64,000 bases of DNA from Neovahlkampfia damariscottae (lineage: Eukaryota; Heterolobosea; Selenaionea; Neovahlkampfiida; Neovahlkampfiidae): contig JABLTG010000053.1 of assembly GCA_016618085.1 (NCBI GenBank), positions 40,408-104,407 on the forward strand, in the 5' to 3' direction. Below, one piece after another: positions 8,862-19,283 of the stretch. Position numbers and translations under genes: made by a program. Positions within the stretch are counted from its first letter, which is position 1. The number at the start of each line of letters is the position of its first letter. The notes beneath the pieces were generated by a model that saw only the letters and a program-made list of their open reading frames with translations, did not search any database and was not told the origin of the DNA.

Positions 8862-11690
8862 TTATTTTTTTTGATTTTTTACAATTTCAATTATTCCAGA
8901 TGTTCCATCAATTTTTAAATAATCTCCACTTTTTATAATTTTTGTTGCTTTTTTAACACCAACGACAGCTGGAATTCCCATTTCTCTCGCAACCACAGAC
9001 CCATGAGTTAATATACCACCTACTTCTGTGATTAAACCTGATGCAGTCATAAATAATGGAGTCCAACCTGGATCTGTATGAGAAGTTACCATGATTTCAC
9101 CTTTTTGAATAGATTCATTCAATGGATCAAAAATCACTTTCGCAAATCCTTCAATTCTTCCTTTAGAAACACCCATTCCTTGTAATTGATTTTCTTTCAA
9201 TTGGACATCTGGCATAGCTTGCACATCTTCACCTTCTGAAGTCATAACAGCAGGAGGGTTCATTTTCAAGTATTTAAGGTAATCGACTTTTCTCTTCTTA
9301 ATCAAAGCTTGAACTTCTTCATGTTTGAAATCATTTGGTGATTTCATTAAATCTTCGATTTCAGGTATGTACAGATAATAGATGTCTTCTTCTTCATCAA
9401 TAATTCCTGATTTAACGAATTTCTTAGCTAATTCTTGGATCAATTTTCTTGCTTTTTCGAATACTTTGATTATGTAAAATTTTGGATGCTCTCTAATTGT
9501 CATTACATCTTTTGCCATTTGAATTTTTTTCTTCATTGAGGTCACTTGATCTTTTGCATATTTTCCAAGAGATAATGAGTTCCATATTGAATTCTTTGCA
9601 GATTCTTCTGTTTTTTTGATTATTTCATTGATATCATGGTTTCCTTTGTCTACAGATTGTTTAAACCTTTCACGATGTTCACCAATGCCTCCATTGTGGA
9701 TACCATTGTAAATAGTGGTTAATATGAAAATTGAATTTTCACTCCATCTTTGGTTTGTTATATCAATCTCTCCTTGACAACGATGTCCATATTCTTTGAT
9801 GAAATCAGAAAATTCCTTTTTGAATTTTGCTTCTCCTTTGTCTGATTCGTCAAAGGAATCAAGAACTTTTTGAGTTGAATCAATTTTATTCTTCACAATT
9901 TTTTCAAGCTTCAACTCAACTGATTGGAATTCTCTTGCAATATCTGTTAAATCTCCAGTTTTTAAACCCATTTCAGTGGTCAAGTTTTGTATACCCGATA
10001 AAAAGCTCATTTGGGGATCATCTGATATTTGACGAGCTGAAACAAATCCAGGTAATAAAAATCCAACACCATCAATAAAACTCAGCATGAAATTCAACAT
10101 AACCTTTTCAATAGTCGGAAATAAATCAACATCTTCTTTAATTGAATTCAACATTTCAATTTGCTTTTCTAAAGAATTTTCAGCTAAATCAATGAATCCT
10201 TTTTGAATGTCTGAAGTATCAGTGAATAAATACGCCCACAATGCAGCTCCTCCATATTTAAAAACAGATTGTGATAATGTGAGGATTGTGTTCATTTCCA
10301 AATGAGGTCTGTGTGACTTGTATTCTTCATGAGATTTTACTAATTTAAGAGCTTGAGCTGTTTCAGCGTCTGCTTTCATTTCCATATTCTTATCCATACC
10401 TGGAAGTCCCAAAACATCTGTTATGTCAACATACAATCTACCTGCTGCATGAGTTACTCTATAAGGTGTAACTGTTGAATTTCCGATCATCAAACCTGTT
10501 GCGTTGATTATTTCTGTGAAAAGGCTCATCCCAAGAGGTCTGAAAGGATCCTGAAACATCTAAGGAAAATTAATAAAAACTTCTTCAAATACCTGTGCAT
10601 GGTTCATTGAGAAATAGACTCTGAAGTATTTATCAACATAAGGAGTTGAGTTTGGTGATTCAAGGGACTTCTTTAAACTTGTCACTGGTATACTGACCAA
10701 TGGAAACAAGGAAGTTACTGCTCTACTTTGAAGAATGAAAAATTTTCCATTTTGACTTCCCCATTCAATATCTTGAACAGAACCATACATTTTTTGGATA
10801 TCAGCTCCTATTTTTGCTAATTCAATTATTTCTTTATCCTCCAATGCGAATATTTTTTGCTTTTCTTCTTTGATTTCAATTTCTTCTGTTCCTCCTTCTT
10901 TTAAATGAATTATTGATACTTTCTTATCTCCTAATTTCTTCTCTTGGATTTTGTAATTCTTCTTTGAAACCAAATATGAATCTGCATTTGTTTTTCCGCT
11001 GACAAGAGCTTCTCCCAATCCAAAACAAGCATCTATTGAAATGATATTACGATTTCCATTTACAGGATTTGCAGTAAACATCACACCTGATTTTTCTGAA
11101 TGGACCATTTGTTGAACAACAACACAAATTTCTGTAGTGATATCCCCATCATTCATAAATCCATTTGTTGCTCTGTAAATAATACCTCTTTCTGTGAATA
11201 ATGAAGACCAACATAACTTCACATGTTTAATGATTTGTTTGATATCAATATTTAGATAGGTTTCATATTGACCGGCAAATGAAAATTCTTCAGTATCTTC
11301 AGCTGTTCCAGATGATCTCACAGCATAGGATAATTTTTCATCTGTTTTTTCAAGGATTTCTTTTTCTAAATCTTCTGGCATTGGTGATTCTTCAATAGTT
11401 TGACGGATGTTTTCAGCTATTTTTTTCACTTCTTCCATATTTGTCATCCAAGTGCCATCATCTTTTTTTAAAGTTGATAGTTGCTCTTTGATCATTTCTG
11501 AAAGTTTTTTTTGATCTTTTTCAGGTTGATGATTTAAGAAGGTTTGAAATGCTTCTGTTGAAATGAGAAACCCTTGAGGTACATTAAAACCACCTTCTGT
11601 GAGTTTGATTAAATTGTAACCTTTTCCTCCTAGATGTTTGATGGAATAATATTTGGTTTTTGAGACTTCCTTAAAGTTGAGTGTTGCCAT
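8862..11690 (-). CDS. PEP-synthase/rifampicin-phosphotransferase-like dikinase
   Basis: Two exons (10593-11690, 8862-10559) around a 33-nt intron (10560-10592) give 931 residues. Residues 1 to about 340 form the ATP-grasp domain of PEP synthase and pyruvate-phosphate dikinase (GGKGYNL, AVRSSGTAEDTEEFSFAGQ, DIEWG, ILQSRAVT). The end is the swivelling phosphohistidine domain (GGILTHGSVVAREMGIPAVVGV) with its catalytic His. Between them lie about 500 residues and no PEP/pyruvate-binding TIM barrel. That order (ATP, substrate domain, His) is the rifampicin phosphotransferase layout, which moves the beta-phosphate of ATP to a small molecule; in PEP synthase the barrel follows the His domain. The true substrate is unknown. 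The start ATG 11690 is the first in frame. The short intron shows it is a resident nuclear gene. Confidence 0.75.
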
Positions 11691-11881
11691 AACGTGTTGT
11701 GTAAGATGTTGTTTTTTCAATTTGGTTTTTCATTCAACTTAAATTAACCAATTATATAGTTTTTTCTAAATTTGGTTGACAAATCCGCTGAAAGCAGATT
11801 TCCGATTCCCACGTGGTTCATAATTGTTGGTTTATTTGTCGGAGAAATAAAGCACCAATAATCATCGACACATTTTGCCGA

Positions 11882-12727
11882 ATGGAGGAAACAAATCACC
11901 ATGATGAAATAGATGAATCAGACGATATCCAATTACATAAAGTGAAAGAATATTCACAAGAAGACGAATCTCATATTGAAGACAAAACACTTCAAGGTAT
12001 GAAAGAGCGTCATTCACAACATCTCGAAAGATTAGGAGAAAATCTAAGAAAATCAACGGAAAAAAAACATGGACATAAATATTTTGAACTTCATGAATAT
12101 ATCCACAACATCAAACATTTTTTGAAAGTGCATGTTTACATGTATGAAGAAATTGAACCAAAAGGAAAATTCCAGTTAGCTTTTCAATATTCTAACCTTA
12201 TTTAAAGACATTTTCAATGGGAAATTGCCAAATTTATTGAGTCAAAATATGTTCAATTTTTTTTAATTTTTTTGCTCTGCTTAGATGTCTCATTTTTGAT
12301 GCTAGAATTTATTTTTGACGAAGCATACAGAGGAACAGTTATACCACATTCTTTTGAAATCATTGAAAATGTCCTCAAAATGTCCACCTTAATAATTTTA
12401 GTGATTTTCGAAATTGAAATGTTTTGTTTGATTTTTGCTTATACTTGGAGATTTTTTTTTCATCCATTTTATGTACTTGATTTATTAGTTGTTACGGCAG
12501 CCATTATACTTGAAGTTGTTTTAAGGTCAATTGTGGTTGCTTTGGTTCCTTCAGTTTTTAGAGTTTGGAGATTTTTTAGAGCATTAGAAGCAATTTCACT
12601 GGCAGAAAAAGAATATCTACATGGTAAAGAAAAGCACTTGAAAGAGAAAATCGATGATTTGTGTGAAAAAAATTTTCAAATGAAAGAAGAAATTAAACAA
12701 CTGGAGAATAAATTAAAAAAAAGCTAA
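11882..12727 (+). CDS. Voltage-gated proton channel (Hv1-like)
   Basis: Two exons (11882-12174, 12208-12727) around a 33-nt intron with a TTCTAAC branch-like site give 270 residues. A charged cytosolic N-terminus precedes four membrane helices. S1 has LLCLDVSFLMLEF, its Asp at the place of the Hv1 selectivity aspartate. S2 and S3 (HPFYVLDLLVV) follow. S4 reads FRVWRFFRALE, three arginines spaced by three as in Hv1. A coiled coil (about 220-270), the Hv1 dimerisation region, ends the protein. There is no pore domain, so it is not a cation channel. The role would be proton extrusion at the plasma or vacuole membrane. The gene diverges from the dikinase across 191 bp holding a CCAAT at 11748 and a CACGTG site. 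Confidence 0.82.
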
Positions 12728-12805
12728 ATTGTCAAATACCATGAAATAAAAGTTCATAAAAAATCTTTATTTGAATGAAAAATTCTTCAGTTCAATTATT
12801 GACCA

Positions 12806-14101
12806 ATGAAAATGACATTGGAACGAAAAATTGATGAAGTTATAGACTCCACTGAAAAATGTCTCACTTTTGAAAGTAAACAAATAAACAACTAAGACAC
12901 AACTAAAAGATTTGATGTTAAAAATTGAAAATTTAAACTACATTGTCTCAAAATTAAAACTTAAAAAATTTGAGATTTTAAAATTTGATAGAATAATTCT
13001 TTTAGAAGATGAAAACAATGAACATGAGAAAAATTGGTTAAATGATATCTTTCAACACAATGAAAATATCAAAACTATTTTTTTTGAAAGTAAAAAAAAA
13101 AAAAAACTATCTTTTAACACAAGATAGAGTTTCAGACATTCAATTTTACATTTTTGGAGTCTTTAAATATGAACAGAAATATCAAAAATTTGTATCTTTT
13201 CAGTAAAAAAAAAAACATCTTCTTTTTTTATTTTTCAAGATAATTCGATTGGTATTTCAGATTGTGAACAGTTTAGCAAAATTCTAGTCACCAATAAATC
13301 AATTGAACATTTAAATTTAGGTTATAATAAATTGGGACCTGAAGGTTGTAAAATTATTTGTAACTCACTGAAAGAAAATAAAACGTTGAAAATTTTGGAA
13401 TTACAAACAAATTCTATTAAAGATGAAGGATGTAAACATATTTCAATTTTGTTATCAAAAAATACAACTATAGAATCACTGAATTTAGATTGTAACCTAG
13501 TTTTTCTTTTTATTTTTTCAAAGTTAATTCATTGAGTGTTGAAGGAATCATAATTTTATCTGATTGTTTAGCCAAAAATAATCACTTGAAAGAGTTGAGT
13601 TTAGGATGTAAAAAATGAAAAATATTATTTTCTAATTGTTAAAAAAAGATAATTTTATGAATTTAGAATCTTGCATTTTTCTGTCGGAAATGTTGGGAAA
13701 AAATAATTCAATCACAACTTTAGATCTTAGATGTAACTTTATTTTATAAAATTAAAACCAATCAAGGGAATCGAATTAAAAATGAAGGATGTGTGTATCT
13801 CAGCGAAAATTTGTACCAAAATCACACTTTAACATCGTTGAATCTCTCAGGTTTCCACCAATAATTTTTGACTTTTTCAAAAGATAACAAAATCAATAAT
13901 TCAGGGGCAAAACATTTTTATAATTTGATAATGATTAACCATACACTCATAGATTTGAATATTCAAGATAACATTGTGACCAAATCTATGGGATCTAAAA
14001 TTGGAAAATTAGTAACTCAGAACAATGTGGTTCATAAAATCCAAAAGAATTTCAATCATTTTGGATATAATCCAGACGTTCTATTTTCCTTCCCTTTTTA
14101 A
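12806..14101 (+). CDS. Ribonuclease-inhibitor-type LRR protein with one-repeat exons
   Basis: Eight exons join to 348 residues: 12806-12875, 12910-13089, 13128-13202, 13240-13491, 13524-13607, 13649-13732, 13767-13850 and 13884-14101. All seven introns (32-41 nt) are phase 1, and those between repeats sit at the same place in the LRR, one base into the codon before the conserved Asn. Three exons are exactly 84 nt, one 28-residue repeat each; the 252-nt exon is three repeats. Repeats read like NKLGPEGCKIICNSLKENKT, the NOD/ribonuclease-inhibitor class. The start ATG lies inside CCAATG. No effector domain is visible. The second intron's acceptor (13127) is the least certain join. Confidence 0.75.
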
Positions 14102-14166
14102 ATAAAACTTGCCAAGAGATAAATGAATGCTTCCAATTGATTCATTATCCAATCACCTCATTTTCA

Positions 14167-15800
14167 ATGGGAAACAACATTGATCCAACTGAGAAAGAAA
14201 AAAACGAAATTGAACAATTTACAGAGCTGCTTTATGACGCAATAAATATCAAAAAAGACAATTTTCATGGTTATTTTTATCACAGTCTTCTCAACAAAAA
14301 AATAAAAAAAATAATATATCAACGTATTTCTCATAAAAAAATGATTAATTCTTAAAAGCTGATAGACTTAATGAAGGAAATATACATCATTTTTTGTATT
14401 ATTTGTCAAAAACAACTTCTTTAATCAAACTTGTTTTGTGTTTAGATTTTGACACAAAATTATTTTCTCAGTTTTGTCAAGTCTTATCAAAAAATGAAAC
14501 CCTCAAAATGATCAAATTCCAAAATTGTTGTAAGAAAAACAAAAATTAAAAATAGACTTCAATTGCAGTTTTGATGCTTTCAAGACTTTGTCCAATCATC
14601 CAACACTTGAATTAATCAATTTTCAGGATTGTAACTTTAAATCAAAATCAAAATTATCGAATATATTTGAGATAAAATCATTAAAACATGTTTCTTTGTC
14701 AAATTATGATGTCAGAGAACAATTTCCAAATTTGGAAGGTTTTTTTGAAACATTAGGCAAACAAAAACGAGTTGAGACACTTGAATATTTCTGTAGGGGA
14801 GATATTTTAACAAATGAACTGAAATTATGTCATAATTTGAAAAATATCAAATGTTTAAAATTCAACCCTTCATTCAATGATCTACAAGCATTGAAATCGT
14901 TTGTCAAAAATAACACTGTAATTGAAGAGCTAAATATGAGACCATCAGAAAAAGGAGAATTTGATTTTCCCATTGAAGAATTATTGGAGTATTTCCCTCA
15001 AAATTTGACCAATTTTTCAGTATTTATTCCATCCTACAATTGGGCAGACAAGTTGTTGAATTTTCAACATTTCATCAATTTATCAATCAAATATTGTAAT
15101 CACTTTGAAGATGATTATTCTGAACAAATTATACAAAATACTATTTTAAAATCACTTGAAATTTATTCATTGAGTTGTTCACCAATTGAACTTTTTAAAA
15201 GTGTTCAGTTAAATAATTCAATTGAAGAATTCATCTTTTCAGGAACAAAGATGATGGAACCAAATGTTTTAGAGAGCTTTTTTGAGATGATCCAAAAGAA
15301 CAAGAATTTAACATCTATCGGAGTTTTTTCAATTTCAAATAAGAACAAGAATGTCTCTTGGGCTGATTTTTTCAAATGCATTGGCCAAACTTCAAATATT
15401 GTTGAATTTTCGGTTGCAGACATGATTGATGGATATGATTTGTTAATTGAAATGTTTGAACAATTTAATGGAAATACATCCATTAGAAAGTTAAATTTAC
15501 AGAGTAAGTGAAATCCAAAAAATAATCATTTTTTCTTCTTAAACAGCGTCAAAATATTGTGAGATACCTATGAAGAATTGTTTGGATTTCGTCATGAGTT
15601 CAACATCAATTGTGGAGATCAATTTCAAGAATTTATATCATGATACAGGAATTCTCTGCAATGAAAATAGAAGAATTGAATTGGAGTACCACAAATTGAT
15701 TCAAAGAGAATTGAAAAATCGAAGATATTTTGAAACTCATTTCACCACTAATTTTGTGAACATCAAACAATGTTTTGACATTAAATTCGTTTTTCTCTAA
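14167..15800 (+). CDS. Divergent leucine-rich repeat protein
   Basis: Four exons (14167-14323, 14359-14529, 14556-15503, 15547-15800) join to 509 residues. LRR-like units such as ETLKMIKFQNC and PTLELINFQDCNF recur every 24-30 residues but are weak in the C-terminal half. All introns are phase 1, as in the LRR gene just upstream, which suggests common descent by tandem duplication. The second intron is only 26 nt if the frame-preserving borders are used. A CCAAT lies at 14149, 18 bp before the ATG. Function unknown. The model's joins are supported by frame closure and repeat continuity rather than by a close homologue. Confidence 0.6.
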
Positions 15801-15905
15801 AATTTAGAAGATACAGTGCTTTTTTTACAAAAAAAAAATCTTATCCAAAAACAGACAAAAGTTACACCAATCAAAATAATCCCGACACAATTAGAAGAAT
15901 TCTTC

Positions 15906-16690
15906 ATGAGTGAAACCATTGAAAAGAACTTTACCCTTGAAACCTATTCCGATGAACAATTGAACACCATTGAATCAGAGTACAAAAGTATGATTACAAA
16001 TAAAGGAATATCTGTTCACGACCTCAGCATGAAACATTCAGTTGTACTCATGTTCATCAAATGGTATGGATGTCCGTAAATGTTTACCATAATTGTTAAC
16101 CAAAAGTATTTTTCAAGAAGTTATTGCGGAAGTTGGTCGTCTTTTACCACCCATGTTAAAGTTGAATACTATTCCTGTCATTGTTCATCAAGGAGAAAAA
16201 GTTGCAGACAATTATATGTCTAAGAGTAGAGACAGTCATGTGAAAAACTTACTTTACGCTAAAACCACCAAAAACCCTTCAGGAATTGCTATAGTTGTTC
16301 TTGAAAGCTGGAAAATGTCAAGAAAAATTATCTTTGAATCATTGGACAAAAGAGTTGATTTTCCAATGATTTTACCTGGAAACAAAAGTGAAGCATCATC
16401 AGAGTTGATGAAAGAAAACTTACAATACCATCCAAATTTTGAATGGAAAATAGAATTTCAAAGAACCAATTCAAGAATCTTGACAAAAATAAGTTGAAGA
16501 AATCATAAATAAAGTTGAAGAAACCAAAGAACAGGATGATGAATTTAGCAACATATTTGATCAAATAATCATTGATGTTAGGAATAATTGTATTGCCGAC
16601 ACATTTCGTCAATTCAAAGCAAGCAAATATCGTTATGAATATGAAGCAATGAAAAAATCAAAAAACAATACTGTTAATTACTTTATCTAA
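15906..16690 (+). CDS. Thioredoxin-fold (AhpC/TSA-like) protein, 3' part frameshifted or split by a 22-nt gap
   Basis: Exon 1 (15906-16075) and exon 2 (from 16107, 31-nt intron) give HSVVLMFIKWYGCPIFQEVIAEV, the strand, GCP turn and helix of peroxiredoxin-like thioredoxin folds, followed by VIVHQGEKVADNYM. The second cysteine of a CxxC is replaced by Phe-Gln. The frame then stops at 16495-16497, but coding resumes one frame over and ends at 16690. Two near-identical 14-bp copies 22 bp apart (16492 and 16514) sit at the break: a 22-bp tandem duplication, or a 22-nt intron (16493-16514), would explain it. With the latter the protein has 243 residues. A CCAAT lies about 34 bp before the ATG. Function not known. 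Confidence 0.5.
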
Positions 16691-16796
16691 GAAATGTACA
16701 TCAATAAATTTATTTTGTTATCTGAATCAGTCAGATAAAATACACTTTTGATTGGCTAAAAAAAAATCTGACCTTTTGTTTTATTTTTTTCAGTTT

Positions 16797-18284
16797 TCAC
16801 CACATGAATCTAGCTTCTTGTTTATCCAAAAGAAATGGTCTATACAAAAACAAATACATAGTCGCTCCATTAATCAGTAAATAAAAAGTCAAGTTTGAAA
16901 TCTCTTTGATTAAAACTGTTTTCTCTTTTTCAACCTCTTGATCCAAATGAATATAATACAAAAAGAAAGGAATCAAAAAATATCTAAATTCAACCAATGG
17001 CAAAGGAATTAAATTGGCGCAAATACAAAACGAAAATAATCCTTTCCATAACCAAGATTCTTTCAAAAACAAACGTTAGTATTCAATGAAAATCAAACTT
17101 TTTAAAGATTTCAACATGACCAAAATGGAAATTAAAAAAATTGGTGAGTAAAGTGAATAAATCAACTTTGACTGTTCATGAACATGTATCCTGAATAATT
17201 TCCTCCATAGATAAAAAATATAATGCCTGTTGTCGCTAAAAATATGATCTTAGTTGTGTGTGAAAATTTACCTTAACATGAACGTGTGAATGTAACTGAA
17301 AAAAAATAAAGTTAAAATTCTTTTTTTCAAACTTGAATTTATAAACAATATAAGCAACTACTGGCAGAAAAATGAAAAAAATCTTCAAATTCCAAAAATT
17401 TTTTTTGATTAAAAAAAGTAAACTGTGGAGTGGTGTAAAAAAACAGCAAAAGACTGAAAAATAGAAAACTTGATTACCATGTAATATAGCTATATGATTA
17501 CTTCTATCTCCAACAACTATTCCTTTGTTCCAATAAACGAATAAAAGAAACGAAATTCCAATTGTCAAAAAGGTAAAATAATTTCGAATTGTTTTGATAA
17601 TATTAGAAGTTGAAATTAACTCTTCTTTTGTTAAATTTTCATTTTCTTCCAGTAATGATTCTGCTGCAATCCAAAAAGTCCAAATAATATTCGTTTGTCT
17701 GAACAAAATTGAAACAGTGCAAGAAAAAGAACCCAAAACAAAAAATTTCTTTTTTGTGAAATAATAACCAAGTAACAAAAAGAAAATTGAGCCTACATCC
17801 TTTAAAAAAAAATAAAACTTTTTTTGTGTGAAATTACCGTGTAAAACAAAAACATAAAAAAAAAATGAAGAGGAAAAAAAAACAGATTCAAGCTCTTCAA
17901 CAAAGTGATATTATCATTTCTAAACTTCAACTTGAATATCTTTTTTAACAAAAAAAATGAAGCAAATGAAAAAAAAACATTCAAAAGTCTCAAAGAATTT
18001 CTTGAACAAAATTCATCTGTAAAAAAAGACAAAAATTTGGCATGAACAAAACCTATAAAATATAATCCTGGTAATGTTGTTATTTTATCATCCCATTTTG
18101 TAAATTGATGATTGCAGTATCTTTGAGTTTGTCTTATGTGAAAAATTTCGTCCTTTAAGTGGTAAGTGATTTTTGAATTTACCATGTAATTATATGGTAC
18201 ATTTTTTGATGTCTGAAAATATAAAAAAGAAACAATGGCAACTGTAGCAACAAGTAAAGTTGTACTTAAAAGATGCTTTATCAT
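16797..18284 (-). CDS. ALG10: ALG10 alpha-1,2-glucosyltransferase
   Basis: Six exons (18183-18284, 17838-18152, 17333-17799, 17272-17295, 17099-17235, 16797-17059) give 435 residues with about 10-12 membrane helices. Introns are 30, 38, 37, 36 and 39 nt. Family signatures appear only after splicing: YMDEIFHIRQTQRYC, WDDKITTLPGLY, YTDVGS, LFRQTNIIW, LSDNRHYIFYLW, LVEFRYFLIPF and the C-terminal RFMW. ALG10 adds the last glucose to the dolichol-linked N-glycan precursor in the ER lumen. One exon is just 24 nt and carries the stretch before DNRHY. The 30-nt first intron has no stop and keeps frame. A CCAAT lies 12 bp before the start codon. Confidence 0.9.
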
Positions 18285-18338
18285 TGAACAAGTTGATTGG
18301 TCAACGGAATTCAACTCAATAAAAACAAAACAGTGTAA
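18285..18338. promoter_or_regulatory. 54-bp shared divergent promoter with CCAAT element
   Basis: ALG10 (minus) and the tyrosine phosphatase gene (plus) start 54 bp apart. An ATTGG at 18296-18300 is a CCAAT on the ALG10 strand and the only recognisable element. A single site may serve both directions. Confidence 0.55.
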
Positions 18339-19239
18339 ATGTCACGAAATAAATTATTCTCTGATTTTGGAGTAAGTAAAAAAATCAATTAAAAGAAAGA
18401 AAATAAGTTCTTATGATGCTCAAAATCGTCAACAAAAAAATTTCTTCAAAACTTCACTTGAAAACCGTCACTTAAACAGATACTCAGATATTTTAGCAAG
18501 TAAAAAAAAACCCATAAAAAACTAAATAAATAGATGAAAAAACATTGGTCACATTGAAAAATTCGGAGTATATCAATGCGAACTGGATAAAAAAAAGTGA
18601 GTTTAACATTGACATAGATTACATCGTAACTCAAGGTCCAATTGAAGAATCAGTAGAGTACTTTTGGAAAATGATATCTCAACATGATGTTCCTGTCATT
18701 TTAATGCTTACAACTTTAAAAGAAAAAAATCGAGAAAAATGTTTTAAGTATTGGCCTTCTTTGGGTGAAAAATTAATTTTCAAAAACATAACTGTTGAAA
18801 ATATTTCAGAAAAGGGTATTGATAGTATGGATATCACTCATCGTCAATTCAAAGTTACAGCTCAAAAAGAGATGATTATAGATTTTGTTCAATTTGAAGG
18901 TTGGCCAGATCATTCAATTGCTAAAATTGAAGACTTTGCTTTTTTACAAAGCTATGTATATGATTTAATGAACTCCAAATCAGGTCCATTAACCGTTCAT
19001 TGTAGTGCTGGGATTGGAAGAACAGGTTAGTCAATTTACCAAATTTCTCATTATTTTTAGGTACTTTCTGTTGTGTAGATGTGATATTAAGGCAATTTAA
19101 AATCCATAACAAGAAGGATTTTGATGTTTATTCTATAGTTAAGAAATTAAGAGATTGTCGAATGGGAATGGTTCAAACTTTTGACCAATATAAATACTGT
19201 GAAGATTTTTTACGAGAATATTTCAAAAATAAAGAATGA
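18339..19239 (+). CDS. Protein tyrosine phosphatase (classical, small)
   Basis: Four exons (18339-18371, 18400-18499, 18534-19025, 19061-19239) join to 267 residues, about one bare PTP domain. Motifs in order are NRHLNRYSDI, YINANWI, the substrate loop region, FEGWPDHS with the general-acid Asp, the P-loop HCSAGIGRTG with catalytic Cys and Arg (its last Gly is built across the third intron), and the QTFDQYKYC tail. It should dephosphorylate phosphotyrosine in the cytosol. No targeting or regulatory domain is present. The first intron (28 nt) is the least certain border; the first exon codes for only 11 residues. Confidence 0.88.
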
Positions 19240-19283
19240 ATTACCTTTAAAAGTTTTGGAAACCAAGATTTTTTCATTGTCCA

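Noticed and set aside
10560-10592. Two adjacent dikinase genes (ATP-grasp half and His-domain half) as in a split bacterial operon
   Set aside because: The 33-bp separator is GT...AG and joining the halves gives the expected NHAQMFQDPF continuity.
16400-16690. RGS domain at the end of the thioredoxin-like protein
   Set aside because: Only a weak resemblance (FRQFKASKY) to the last RGS helix was seen; the core helices could not be matched.
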